NCBI RefSeq assembly: GCF_019112545.1
Contig: NW_025064913.1
Location: 320,655-384,654 of the forward strand
Origin: Guyanagaster necrorhizus
Lineage: Eukaryota > Basidiomycota > Agaricomycetes > Agaricales > Physalacriaceae
Length of the DNA: 64,000 bases
Reading direction: 5' to 3'
Shown here: positions 45,211 through 56,363 of the stretch, piece by piece
Layout: every line of letters starts with the position of its first letter
Numbering within the stretch: position 1 is the stretch's first letter
Program-made: the position numbers and the translations under genes
The notes under the pieces: generated by a model
The model's database searches: none
The model's input: only the letters and a program-made list of their open reading frames with translations
What the model was told of the DNA's origin: nothing

Positions 45211-46155
45211 GTCGGCCTCCTTTTTTACCTCCTCCACCTTGGTCTCTTTCCCCAGTTCCTCGTCTTCTTTCTGTAACTCCGCAATTTGGGCCTGTATGTC
45301 TTCGCGGGTTCGTTTTTTCTTCGGGCAATCTTTCACCATGTGCCCCTTTTGTCTGCAATTGAAGCATTTGCCTTCCTTCTTCATCCTATCGATGTCCATG
45401 GGTTTGCTGGCTCCGGTATAGGTCGTTCCCGTTCCGGTTTTCTGGGTGCCGTAGATGGAGGCCGTCGAGGACCCCTGTGATTTCCCAGCAGTTTGCCCCG
45501 GTTTGCTCAAGGTTAGCAGAGTCGGCTTTTTATTGTAGTCCTGTAAGGTCGATGACTCCGCTTTCTGCCTTTGTTGCTCTTTATACATCTCGACGATCCT
45601 TTCCTTCCATTCATCATATCCGACAGGCATTAGCATTTTGACGCCCATGGCAGAGATCATCGTGAGGTATGAAGAGGGGACTCCTCTCTTGAGGGCTTCC
45701 ACCATCCTTCCGTCGTTGGCGACGTCTTCTCGTATGCTGGCCAATTTGGCGAGCCGTTCCAGCTCGTCGAAGTAGTCGGTAGCCGCCTTGTCCCCCATCT
45801 TGTACTCCTTGATTTTCTGTTTGTGAACTTCTTGGACCGCGGGGTCAATAAACTTGTCGTTAAGCATTTGTTTAAAGACCGCCCACGAGAGGTACCGGTA
45901 GTGCCCCCAGGTGGTCGATCGGAAGTTCGGGGAGATAAGGATCCACCAGGTCTTCACCTTCTCTTCCAGATATGAGGCGGCGAATGCAACCTTGTTCATG
46001 TCGGTTCCGAGATATCCGATATATGCCTCAAAGTATTGTTCGCAGTCGACCAGAAATCGGTCGATGTCGTCTGAGGCCCCTTTGAAGGGGCGGGGTTTTT
46101 GGAGAAGGTCTGGGTGGCATTGGAGGACTTGGGTGTTTTTCGGGAGCACCCCCAT
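45208..46155 (-). CDS. G3 Gag
   Basis: 315 codons, the same domain plan as G2 gag: capsid-like part with RFLVDCEQYFEAYIGYLGTD and WWILI, and zinc knuckle CFNCRQKGHMVKDC. Intact frame. Confidence 0.88.
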   Translation of the reverse strand: MGVLPKNTQVLQCHPDLLQKPRPFKGASDDIDRFLVDCEQYFEAYIGYLGTDMNKVAFAASYLEEKVKTWWILISPNFRSTTWGHYRYLSWAVFKQMLNDKFIDPAVQEVHKQKIKEYKMGDKAATDYFDELERLAKLASIREDVANDGRMVEALKRGVPSSYLTMISAMGVKMLMPVGYDEWKERIVEMYKEQQRQKAESSTLQDYNKKPTLLTLSKPGQTAGKSQGSSTASIYGTQKTGTGTTYTGASKPMDIDRMKKEGKCFNCRQKGHMVKDCPKKKRTREDIQAQIAELQKEDEELGKETKVEEVKKEAD

Positions 46156-46182
46156 GGGGTTGGGCCATTCATCAAAGGGGGG

Positions 46183-48436
46183 TCATCGCCATTCGATGGG
46201 TGGCCCAGAGAACGAGTGCAGGGAGTTATCGTCGGTGACGGGGCTTCCCTTGGCTTCTTGGATACGAACGATGACTCCGTCCCAGACCGTGAACCCTAGT
46301 CGTGTGGCTTCGGGATCGTCCTGGGTGGGTTCTTTTCCTTTTCCGCTGGGTCCGGCTTCATCGGGGGGAGGTTGTGCTCCTAATAGTCTGCTTCCCTTCC
46401 CAGTCCACGGGTTCCGGAAGCCTTCGACTTGGCATTCGCTGGGATACTTTCGGGTCTGGGTAAGCCTAGAAGCCGTACTCGGGATGGAGCGTTGGCCGGA
46501 TTCGGCAATGCTTCGGATCGAAGGTGCTGTGTATACGGCTCTCTTTGGTGTGATGGGTGGGGTTCGTGGTAACGGCTGAACGTTAATTGATTGGAATGGA
46601 GGCATCGGCCCAAGCGGGTCCTCAGGGTGCCGGCATCCATATTCCTTCCAGGCATGTTCCATCGCGGCATACTGTAAAATTCGTTTTTTCTCCATTGAAC
46701 CTGCGTATCGATACTCAAGTCCCAGGGGAGATGCCAACCAGTTGGCATCTCTCCATAAAAAGAGCATTCCTTGCTTGTATAACTCCCTATACTCTCTCTG
46801 CCTGCTTCTTTCGATTTCTTCCCTCAATGCTGCCTCATCTGGTTGCTGTCCTGCGTATGTCATAAAGTATCGAGGATCAAAGGGGCCTTCCTCACCCTCC
46901 TCATTGTCCTTGCTGTCCTCGTTGTCCTTGCTGTCCTCCCCTAGGAGGGAGCCTGCGAGCTGGTCGGAGGTGAGGGGCCTGAGTCGTAGCGTCGATGGGG
47001 AGCCCCCTGACGTTACTGGGTCCTGCTTCTCCTTCAGCGATGGGCTGGACTGGTACGGGTGAGACTCCATAGTACCTCATTCTGCCTGCCGTTCTTGCTC
47101 TCTCCAGTTCCTCGCTATAGAGGCCAAAGTTTCGGTAGAACTCTGGAAGAAGGAACTGGTGGGCGACCCGACTCCCAAGGAATCGTTGGAGGGCAAGGTC
47201 AGAGACGTGGGCGTTGTCGGGTACTCGGAGCCCATAGGCGTCGAGTACAGAGTCGGCGTCGGATGCAATGGTATCTGTTCGACTAGGGTACTGTAGGTCG
47301 GGAGGGGGAGGTCCTCCTCTCCTGATGGCTTCGCTTCTAGTGACTGGGCTCCCTGGTCCTGTCCAGGGGTCGTCGTCAGTTGGCGGCTCTCTAAAGGGAG
47401 ACTCGGACCTTGAGGAATGGAGCCCATACTGTGCAGGGGAGGCAGAGCCCATCCTTTCTGCGTCTTCTCATCTCCTTCATGCTCGCCCTTGTCGGTCGTA
47501 CTTGGCTTCTTCGTACTCCCGCTGGGCTTGCTCCTGAGTGTACTCAGTGAGCTCTTCTTGGGCTCGCTCTTCCTCCGCCCTACACTGCTGGATCTGCTGC
47601 TGCTGTCGTAGTGCACTGTCGTAGTCAAATGGGACGGTAAGGTTCCAGTCTGGGAATACCCTTCGGATAATCCTGTCCCTCGCAATCCTTCCCCTTGCGC
47701 TGGCCGTGCCGACCTCTGGCTCGCTTCTGACATGGAGATGTCAGAACGGGTCTCCAGCCGCCGAGATGGCGATCTCGACGTTGGCGTAGTCGGGGTGTAT
47801 GGTCCTTCCGTGGGGATTTTCGACCCCCAGCCTGCTGACGGACCTGCTGGAGTCGGTATTCGGCTTGGTGGGCTCGTAGAGGGAGTCCCAGGGTGGGTTA
47901 GAGGAAGTCCTGGCTCTCGAAGCCATCCGAGAGGCATCACAGGAGTCCCAAGCATGGTTTCCAATCCCTGGGGTGCAAGAGGCAGTGGAAGGGTTGCTGG
48001 GGATTGGATGGATGTCGTGGGGGATTTCCGGAGCGACCTGGGGGACCGTCGTGGTCCACGGGTTTCGGAACCCTGTGAGGTGATGGTCCCGGTTTCTACT
48101 GTCAGGTCATTGAGGAGGGTATTGGTGTCTCTCTTCTTCTTGAGGGCTCCCCATATCCTGGTGGCTATGCCCGGCTTCTGGTACAGGAAACTCCTCCGGC
48201 TGGAGGGTCATTCTGGCGGAGGGGGGGATGTCATGGAAAGGAAGGTCTGGGGTTACGTTTCGGAGGATGTGTTGAATTTGCTGGAATGCTTGGTAGTGCC
48301 TGACAATCCAAGCAGTGATCGATTGTCGCCCTCGGCAACAGGTAATGATGGCCAAAAGGCTGAGCAGTGTTCCAATGATGGAAGCTATCAGCTCAAAGAA
48401 GTCGTGGTTCAGGGCGCGGGTCGTAACTGGAGTCAT
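46183..48436 (-). pseudogene. G3 pre-gag coding region with TM-like start
   Basis: Successive frames: 48436-48107 (109 codons, TM-like FFELIASIIGTLLSLLAIITCC near residues 13-35), then a Ser/Pro-rich part, 47452-46901 (SDLALQRFLGSRVAHQFLLP) and 47070-46183 (EEIERSRQREYRELYKQGM through GPPIEWR). Order and sequence match G2 and, decayed, G1. The function is unknown. Confidence 0.6.
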
Positions 48437-48492
48437 TCAGTTTCTCAGCACAATTGGGCTTGAGAAAGGGAAGGAGGAAGCTTTGAGCTAAT

Positions 48493-48933
48493 TGTTAGGC
48501 CCAAGCATCACATGAACAAATACACGTGATAAACAGGTGTTCCTTCGCACTTCGAGGAATCACTGGAGTTCACTTGTGTATATCCGCGCAGTGTGACTCA
48601 AGGTTAGATATGGACTCGAGGTAGAATGGTGTGTATAAACTTTAGCTCGAAGCTGGGGTATATCAGCGAGAGCGTCCATCCTTAAATACTGTACAGTTGT
48701 CTCCTAATTATACTACTGCTTATTATGCGTGTCTGTGGTTATAGTGCTCATTGTCCTTGAGCGTCGTTACTGTACATAAAAGGGTGATTGTGTGTGTTGT
48801 TGGGCATGACTGTCATAGTAACTTTAGCAGAAGTTTTGTGCTGATCAAGCTTCCCACAGTCTGGTGCCTTCTGACTCAGCATAGATAGGGGTAAAACGAA
48901 GAAAAAGGAAGAAAAAGAAAGAAAATCATAACA
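48493..48933 (-). repeat. G3 5' LTR and adjoining self-complementary site
   Basis: 441 bp. On the minus strand the LTR is followed by TTAGCTCAAAGCT (about 48479-48491), complementary at 12 of 13 bases to AGCTTCGAGCTAA inside the LTR. Confidence 0.8.
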
Positions 48934-49032
48934 TGGGTCAATGAAAAGCACATGTCAGTGGATAAAGCCATACGAGACTATGAACTATCCCTTAATTAAG
49001 CCATCGGGATGATGGTCTTAAGGAGGGGGTAA
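48934..49032 (+). pseudogene. End of G2 chromodomain and polypurine tract
   Basis: Begins with the TGGGT duplication, continues the G2 frame to TAA at 48997-48999, and ends with TTAAGGAGGGGGTAA directly before the 3' LTR. Confidence 0.85.
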
Positions 49033-49466
49033 TGTTACGATTTTCCCTCATTTTTCCTTCTTTCACACGTTCTAGCCCCTATTGACGCTTAGTCAAGGCA
49101 CAGTGGGAAGAGATTGGTCAGCACAAAGAACCCATTCTCTACGCTCGGACAATGATGCTTGACGACACGTAGCTGCCCTTTTATGTACAACAATGATGCT
49201 CAAGGACAATGGGCACCATGGACACAAGTCAATACAATAAGTAGTAGTATTTTTAACATCACACGAACAGTATTTAAGGCTTGTAGCTCTTGCTGGAGAA
49301 ACCCAGCTTCGAGCTAAAGTTTATACACACCAATCTACCTCGAGTCTACTTCTAACCTTGGGTCATACCACGGGTATACATATAAGTGAACTCAGGTGAT
49401 TCCTCGAAGTGCGAAGGAACACCTGTTTATCACGTGTATTTGCTCACATGACACTTGGGCTTAACA
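49033..49466 (+). repeat. G2 3' LTR
   Basis: 434 bp, the same length as the 5' LTR, followed by the AAAGA duplication. Confidence 0.88.
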
Positions 49467-49471
49467 AAAGA

Positions 49472-50655
49472 CTTATATGATGATATTTGTCAATAGTGGT
49501 ATATTGTTTAAGGTGGGGGAATTCCTGGCAGACAAAGCAGACAACACTACCATAGCTGGTTTTGACAGATACAAGCATATGGCTGAGACCCAGACTGGCC
49601 AAAAGCTTAAGTGTATATGTGCTGATTGTGCTTTTGCAGGAGTAAAGTGGAAACAATATCGCAAGGAGCATGGGATCATCCTGAAATTAACTGCACTCCA
49701 CTCATCAGCCCAGAATGAATTAGCTGAATGTGCCCTATGCACCACCATGGAGGATACAAGAGCTCTACTAAGTGACTCTGGCCTTGCTGACTGCTACTGA
49801 GCTGAGGCCACCTCTATGTCAATCTTCATATGAAATCTTGTTTCTTTGAGTCACCATCCTGGAGTGGTACCAGCAGAGGGCTTTTTAAAGTGACAACAGA
49901 ATGTGGAATTTTTATGAGTGTTTGGATCCACTTGCTGGGCAAAGAAACCTATAGCTGGTAGAGTTTTAGTAGATAGTGGAAGCAAACTTGATGATTGATC
50001 AAAGAAATGCACCTTTCTGAGATACTCAGGGTCTAATTATCATATACTTGATTAATCAGAATATGTATTTGTATCTCATGATGTCATCTTTGATGAAGGA
50101 CCAGCACACCAAAGTGTGAGTGTAGAGAAGATAGAGGATGAACCTGCACTCACCACTCCTACTCATACCGAGATGCCTATGCCAACCAAGCCAACCAAGC
50201 CAACTGAGCTAATGCCAGATGCTCCCACAGAACCAACTCTTTGCTGATCAATATGCTTAATATGTCCCAGTGCTGATGCTGCCAAATCTCTGATGTCAAA
50301 GCAACAAAAGACTGAAGCTCATGCAAGTGAAAATGACTGAGCAACCAACAGCAAACAGCCACATGCTTTAATGGCTTTTGGTAATCCATCTGACCCATAC
50401 ATCCCACAAAATCATCAAGATGCACTGCATATCAATGAAAAGCAATGGAAGGCAGCCATGGATGTGGAATACCAAAGGCATATGACAAAGCATATGTAGA
50501 ACCTAGTTGACAGACCAGTGGGTGTGAACATGATGGATTGTAAATGGGTCTATAGTATAAAATGAGATGGCAATAGTAACTGGATCAGAGACAAGGTGAG
50601 GCTCATTGAGAAGGACTACACTCAACAGTATGGACTCAACTATAATGACACTTGG
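49472..50655 (+). pseudogene. Copia integrase and start of reverse transcriptase
   Basis: 49477-49800 carries the integrase core with WKQYRKEHGIILKLTALHSS and NELAECALCTTMEDTRALL (canonical NGLAERALRT; the Cys for Arg again fits CpG loss). 50420-50655 starts the reverse transcriptase (NEKQWKAAMDVEY, then QQYGLNYNDTW), cut by a solo LTR. Confidence 0.8.
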
Positions 50656-51173
50656 TGTTATGATTTTTCCTATTTTCTTTTCTTTCTCCTTAGAAATGAC
50701 TCTCATCTTTGCTTAGTCAGGGTGCTTAGGCCAGTGCTTAAGACTATGGAAATGCTTAGCTCAGCAACCCAGTCAGTCACTCTCCTATTGCATTGCTGTG
50801 TGCTGTGAAGGGAGAGACAGTACCCCTTTTGTCTTCAACTTGCAGTGCAATGACAACAGCACAACAGCAAGACAACAGCTTTTGTGGAGAGCCTGGCAAC
50901 AGCAGGAGTAACAGCTCTATGACAGACAATATCTTTTGTGAACATTTATTTATAGCATGATAACAGAACAGTATTTAAGTAGTGTAGCTCTCACTGTAAT
51001 ACCCCAGCTTCAAGCTAAAGTTTATTCTCTACCATCCTATCTCAAGTGACTTGCAAATGCTTTGACCACACACCTCTGTTAACACATCAGTGAACTCAGT
51101 CAGTCTAACCCAAAGTGCAAGGTTCTGAACTGTTTATCACGTGTTAATAGTCATATGGAGTTTGGGCTTAACA
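50656..51173 (+). repeat. Solo gypsy LTR in the copia reverse transcriptase
   Basis: 518 bp, TGTTATGATTTTTCC to TTTGGGCTTAACA, related to the G2 LTR. Flanks are CTTGG (50651-50655) and CTTAG (51174-51178), a 5 bp duplication with one G-to-A change. It keeps GTATTTAAG and, downstream, AGCTTCAAGCTAA. Confidence 0.85.
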
Positions 51174-52490
51174 CTTAGGCTGTGGTGACCCATCTCAAAT
51201 CTGTATGGATGTCAGCTGCTGTTGCAGCAAAGCTTGATCTTGTCCTATAGCAAGTGGACTTCATTTCAGCATACTTGAATAGTGAGACAAAAGAAGATAT
51301 CTATATGCATCAGCCCTTAGGATACATAGTTGAAGAACAAGAGGATAAGGTGTGCAAACTTATCCATACTATTTATGAGACTATACAGAGTGGCCATGAT
51401 TGGTTCGAGACACTTGGAAAAACCTATGAAGACCTTGGATACCATGCATCAAAGGCAGACCCATACGTATACACCATTGGCAAGCCTAGAGATGAGTATA
51501 CCATCACAGATACTTACACTGATGACATGTGGGAAGTATCATTGACTACAGAGAAGGCAAGCTGACAGAAGAAGGAATTAAAGGAGAAATGGGAGCTCAC
51601 TGATATGGGAGAGAACCATTACTTTCTGAGGATGAAGATTGAACAAGATCTTAAGGCTGGCACCATCACCTTTTCGCAGCATCTATATTGGGAGAATGTA
51701 TTTTTGGACTTCAATCTTAGATACATATGATCATGGACCACCCCTCTACCTGTCAGAATCATACTCAACATATCACAGTCTCTGAATACCCAAACAGAAA
51801 AGGACGCTATGGAAAGATTCTCATACCAATGACTGCTAAGCCATGTTATATGGAGACAGCTTGCAACTCATCCTGACTTGTGCTTCCCTATGAGCCTGCT
51901 CACTCACTTCTAGTCTAACCCAGGGATAGAGCACTGGAAAGCATTAATACATGTCCTTGGGTACATAAAGAGGACAATAGACCTTGGTATCTCCTTCTCA
52001 CATGAGCAGCTGCTAACACCTGTTGGATTTGTAAATACAGACTATGAGAGTTATAGGAATACAACTTGTTTGATGTCCAGCTATATCTTCACCATGGCAG
52101 ATGGTCTGATTTGCTGGAGCTCAAAGCATCAGGCTACCATCGCCCTGTCCACTGTTGAGGCTGAATACATTTCTCTTACTCATGTGACACAACAGATAAT
52201 GTGGATATTGTCTTGGATGGATGAGGTCCAACTACCTCAACCTTGCCCCAGTGTATTGTATGGTGACAACCAGGATGCTGTAGCATTAACAACAAACACA
52301 TGGTTCTATCAGAAAGTCAAGCATATCTGCATTTGAGAGCATTTCATTAGGGAGCTCATAAAGGATGGTGAATTATGTGTTGAGTTTGTTTGAGGAAATG
52401 CAAACCCTGCAGATATGTTCACTAAGCTCTTGCCTTGTGACACACACAATGGTTACCTCAAGATGCTCAATGTTATCCCAGTAGATTGAA
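51174..52490 (+). pseudogene. Copia reverse transcriptase and RNase H
   Basis: Shows VDFISAYLNSETKEDIYMHQPLG, YTDDMW (catalytic YxDD box), then WSSKHQATIALSTVEAEYISL and YGDNQDAVAL of copia RNase H, ending near NPADMFTKLLPCD before the 3' LTR. Stops interrupt it. Confidence 0.85.
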
Positions 52491-53328
52491 TGGATATAGG
52501 AGAGTGTTGGAGGATATCTGTATATTTCATCTTATCTTACTTTTTGATCACTTGCTTTATTTGCCTTATATATACTTACACCTCCTGTCATTTCCTGATC
52601 ACCTATATAGTCCAGCCATTCCTATCTGTATGCCTCAGTCACTTCACCCATGTTGTACCCAACTGAGGTATATATATCCCTACTGTGCTTATGACTATGA
52701 TACTTACACTCATTCATAGATACTCACATATATTCTTCTGTCAATAAAGACGGTATAGCAGCATGTCGTAAACTATGCAAACAATGACTGTGTGTTCTCG
52801 CTATTTGGAATGGAATACACTGGCTAGACTTCAGAACCAAAAGCGTCGGAGACCGAATAGATGATTGCCGGAATCCGGCTCCGATTGGCCGAAAGCGTTC
52901 AGTTTGGAATACCCAAGTCGCGTCCTTCCCCTCTGGCTGTAGTCGTGCAGCAGAAAATCTAGTGGCATTATCACTGACATATTCAAGTCGCTCCTCAAGT
53001 GTACGAGACGCGTTTCATTGTGAAATGGGTGCTAGGGTCGGTTTTGTCTACCAGGCTTGGACATGTCCATTCTCTTCCTGCCGTTAAAACCTTGACATAT
53101 TGGAAATGCGGAATAAAACTCGGCATGATGTCCCAGCCTTGACCAGACAGCAGTCTGGTACGTGTGCGGCGTCAGCACAAAGAAACAGCAAAAAACACGA
53201 CCTGCATAACAACTAGACAAAAAGAGAGCCTCCGTTTAGGTTCCAATGGGGATAACACCTACTTTGCAGCGCGTGTCTTCACGTATAATAAGAGCCCTCC
53301 TTCGACTGTAAATGCACCACTGGCACTC

Positions 53329-55318
53329 ATGGCATCTCATCGTCTCCACAGGACACTGCGCGTCGGACGGCTCCAACGGACTGTGACCATTTCCCCGGAG
53401 CTGTGGCTTAAGGTGAGCTCCCGTCACGTCGTGTCGCGGATAGGCGCTGACGATGCAGATCGTCGGCTATCTGAGCCCTCGAGACGTGTTACGGCTCGCG
53501 CGATCGTCCAAGGACCTCCGTTCCTTGTTTATGGACCCGTCGTCGAAGGCGATGTGGAAAGCGGCGCGTAAGTCAGTGGGTTGTCCTGATCCAGTTTCAG
53601 GATTCTCCGAACCGGCGTGGGCGAACCTGATGTTCTTCAATACATGTAGCGTGGGTCATTCGGGTGTTGTTCGCTGATCATTGGATTTTCTGACGCGTTT
53701 TTTAGTTTTGTTGTGAGAGAATAGTACGCAATGTTGATTTTTGTCTTCTTACTCGCATATGTGGAAATTGTGCTGGAGAAGAGTGAGTCCGATACCTCCC
53801 CCGGATACTGTGGAGCTGACGCCAGGGATAGGATTATGACTGATCCTTTGACAGGTTCTGATACAGATGTGGCCACCTTAATCATGACGCTAATTCCCAC
53901 CCGATCGGTGTACGGTGAGTTTCATATCACCTGAGAAATTTCTTATCAAATGACTACCAATATCAGACCAAGTGTATTGCGTACGAAAAGAATTCGAGGC
54001 TGTCAAAGAGAAGTATCTCTCTCTCTCGAAGGACAAGATCGACGCTTATTGCGAAGAAAGGCGGGAATACGTCAAGGAAGTGACTAACGTACGTATCCCT
54101 GCATCACTCCATTGTTCCCGAAATCGTCACTCATATCAAATTAGTTCATAGCTATTGGAACCACATGGATTCAAATGAGGACAAAGGAACGCCAACAAGG
54201 GCTGGTACAAAAGAAAACGGACAGGGCATCTGTGTAAGTATCTTGACATCCTTGATCAAGTTCGTCGCCCTTAACATTGCCATTCAGCATCAAGAAGAAC
54301 CTTGAAGCAGCCAAACTAGGAGCAGCATTTGACTCTCCGAAATTCTCTCGCGAGTTCCAAAACCACCCGCTTGTCAAGACAAGCCAAGATCTCACAGAAC
54401 AAGGTATGGTCGCGCCTCCTAGTGTATCATATACTGAACGAGATCAACAGTCTGGTCCAACCTCGCTGATATCATGAAGCTAGCAAAACGTGTGATTAAA
54501 GAAGAAGACGAGCGCGAATCTCAGGCTTTGCTCCTCCAGACTCGCACCGCCCTCGCCACTGCCATCTTTCATGGACCCTTTCCATCCCTCTACCCCAAAA
54601 TCCCATCCATCATCGACTTCCTGGCCTATGATCGTCTCAAGGTCATCCTCCACCTTCCCGGCATGATCAACGTCGACGAACATCTACTGAAGCTTATCGT
54701 AAATGTATTTCGCGAGCAATGGACGGCGAAAACACGCGATGAGCTTGTTCGGATCCTCGGATTGGACCAGACCCGCGCCCAACTCCAACTCGCTCGCAAC
54801 GTCTTTAAATGCCACGGATGTTTCCCCTCGCGTACCCTTTTCTTCCCGGAGGTGTTGGAGCATCGATGTTGTTCGCATTTGCGGGGTACGGGACAGAGGT
54901 GTGTGTGGACAGCGGAGTATCTGTCCAGACACGAAACGTTGATGGCTTTCATGCCCACTTTTATACGGGCCATCCGGTTGTACCCGGAAATTGCGACTGT
55001 GGGAGATATTGCTGCGCTGAAGCAGCATTACCACTGCAAGATTTGCCGGAGGGCGGGTCGCTTCGATGGGGGGTTTAGGAACGTGTATGGATGGCGCTCC
55101 TTTGTATGTATCTTGGTCCTTCTATTTTTCTGCATGGCTAACTGTCACGTCGGTAGATCGAACATATGGGTGATAAGCATTCGTCGGCGGGACGCGGCCG
55201 ACTTTCTTATCCAGAGGACTTTGAGATTATGCCTTCTGTGGAGGATCCTCTGAAGAGGTATGAGGCCAGTCGAGGCTGCCGTCTTTGCCAAGACCCAAAG
55301 TGTGTTTTAAACACGTGA
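53329..55318 (+). CDS. F-box protein, right copy
   Basis: Exons 53329-53412, 53459-53650, 53706-53782, 53826-53914, 53967-54088, 54145-54233, 54288-54403, 54451-55103 and 55157-55318 give 527 residues. The ATG was chosen because F-box sequence begins within 20 residues and a TATA-like TATAATAAG lies about 45 nt before it. An in-frame ATG at 53164 would add a basic leader upstream of that box. Exon 2 contains a possible 33 nt intron, but reading through keeps the family-typical C-P-D-P...F-S-E-P-A-W-A-N-L. The protein, introns and flanks match the left copy. Expected role: substrate receptor of an SCF ubiquitin ligase. Confidence 0.85.
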
Positions 55319-55703
55319 ATATTTCGAAAAGTGGGTGTTCTTCCCCAACCTATTTTACCACCGTACTTACTGGATATCTTAGCTTTTCTATCTTCACGTG
55401 GACTGTACAAATAGACTAAAAGAAAATGTATGCGACATATATGGCGCCATGTGCAAAATGTATCCCCCGAACCTGTTGTTTCTGTTCGAAAACGAGAGGG
55501 CTAAGTGCCAACCAATGACTGTTATAGGTTGGGTACTTGAGAGTATACACCGCGGTTTCTTGTAGCTCGGCGCTGACTGTATCGGCTGCGTTTCTGCAGA
55601 ATTACATTCTATTCATGAAACCTTCAGGGCGCGGTAAGCATCATCGGAACCTATTCATAGTAAAGGACCTATGACACGCATACTACATGCATGTCGCTGC
55701 ACG
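55319..55703. other. Intergenic, identical in both arms
   Basis: No gene seen between the F-box stop and the hydrolase fragment. Mirror of 16180-16564. Confidence 0.4.
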
Positions 55704-56053
55704 TTATAATTTCGCCTTCACGTCTCCTTCTGGTCCCACCCAGATGCTCATCAGGTGTCTATCCTTCAGAGGACAATCCCACCAACCCACAATAGTCCGC
55801 ACGAGTTCAGCACGCAGACCCGTATAAACGTGGTCCGCATGTTCCATGAAATGCAAGGAATACGTCCTAGGGCTTCGCCTGCTCAGAATCTTCCGGTATA
55901 ACACAGCGTTATATCTAAACCTTAGTTAGCAAGGCGATATGAAAGAGCATAAACATACATTTGTATCCCCTTATCCTTCAATCCATGAATGTAGATACTT
56001 AACCCATCAGGAGCCTGAAAGGCTAATTCACGGACCAGTGCGAGCCCCCTTCC
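55704..56053 (-). pseudogene. Alpha/beta-hydrolase 3' fragment, right copy
   Basis: Mirror image of 15830-16179 with the same exons (55704-55914 and from 55959 upward), intron and IHGLKDK/EHADH motifs. No nucleophile elbow. Confidence 0.55.
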
Positions 56054-56129
56054 TTGAGTTGGCTTTTCCGGTTCTAGCTGCTCCAGGATGCCGTGAGTAT
56101 CACCTGGTTCTCCGGGATGCGGGGAGGAA

Positions 56130-56363
56130 ATGAAGATAGCTGATGAAGCATGTGTAGGCATAGTGGTGAACAGGAATGGTTGGCACCAGGAAAACTGGTA
56201 CTTAGAGAGATTTCAGGTTTCGGAATGGTGCCAGCAGACAGCATGCTTGATATCCTATAATGATGTAGCCTATACGTTTGGAGGGAACGAGATTCGGAGG
56301 TTAACATCCGAGGAGGATCTGCGTCTCGCGAAGTGTAAGCGGTGGTGGACAATCGCAGCATAG
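56130..56363 (+). CDS. Uncharacterised repeated open frame, right copy
   Basis: 77 codons, identical to the left copy up to about residue 76 and then ending in a stop created by divergence at 56360. See 15493-15753. No family recognised. Confidence 0.3.
   Translation: MKIADEACVGIVVNRNGWHQENWYLERFQVSEWCQQTACLISYNDVAYTFGGNEIRRLTSEEDLRLAKCKRWWTIAA

Larger units (their letters stand above)
40841..48933 (-). mobile_element. Gypsy chromovirus G3, youngest insertion
   Basis: LTRs of 441 bp (40841-41281 and 48493-48933) start TGTTAGGCCC and end AACA in plus-strand reading. The target duplication is TGGGT (40836-40840 and 48934-48938). 8093 bp in all. The coding strand is minus and the longest intact frames of the three copies are here, including 442 codons for RNase H plus integrase. 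The LTRs differ at a few percent of sites, all C/T or G/A in the stretch I compared. Some TGA stops remain, so it is probably not autonomous now. Confidence 0.92.
33290..49466 (+). mobile_element. Gypsy chromovirus G2, interrupted by G3
   Basis: LTRs of 434 bp (33290-33723 and 49033-49466) begin TGTTACG and end CTTAACA. The target duplication is AAAGA (33285-33289 and 49467-49471). The internal part, without G3, is about 7.2 kb: pre-gag module, gag, protease, reverse transcriptase, RNase H, integrase, chromodomain. That order with a C-terminal chromodomain defines a Tf1/sushi-like chromovirus. A polypurine tract (AAGGAGGGGGTAA) precedes the 3' LTR. Several frames carry TGA/TAG stops explained by C-to-T or G-to-A changes, so it is probably inactive. 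The two LTRs differ by transitions only where I compared them. Confidence 0.92.
24723..52746 (+). mobile_element. Ty1/copia retrotransposon, decayed and split by nested gypsy insertions
   Basis: LTRs of 242 bp (24723-24964 and 52505-52746) start TGTTGG and end CAATA. The target duplication is AAGAC (24718-24722 and 52747-52751). Plus-strand remnants in order are a gag N-terminal part (25092-25488), the GAG-pre-integrase/integrase region (33104-33289 and 49472-49860), and reverse transcriptase/RNase H (50420-50655 and 51174-52490). The order integrase before reverse transcriptase defines the copia type. Insertions are G1, G2 (with G3 inside) and one solo LTR. Many stops and almost no CpG make it the oldest element here. 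It is not mobile. Confidence 0.9.

Noticed and set aside
43386..47611. Many long plus-strand frames inside G3
   Set aside because: They are the antisense of gag and pol, a known effect of codon composition, and show no motif of their own.
33290..49466. An envelope gene in the gypsy elements
   Set aside because: No frame follows pol; the chromodomain ends just before the polypurine tract.
53164..53328. N-terminal extension of the F-box protein from an in-frame ATG at 53164
   Set aside because: A TATA-like box lies inside it, and the F-box normally sits close to the N-terminus as it does from 53329.
53568..53600. A 33 nt GTAAGT...TTTCAG intron in exon 2 of the F-box gene
   Set aside because: It is shorter than the gene's other introns (43-56 nt), in frame without stops, and reading through gives the usual conserved residues of the family.
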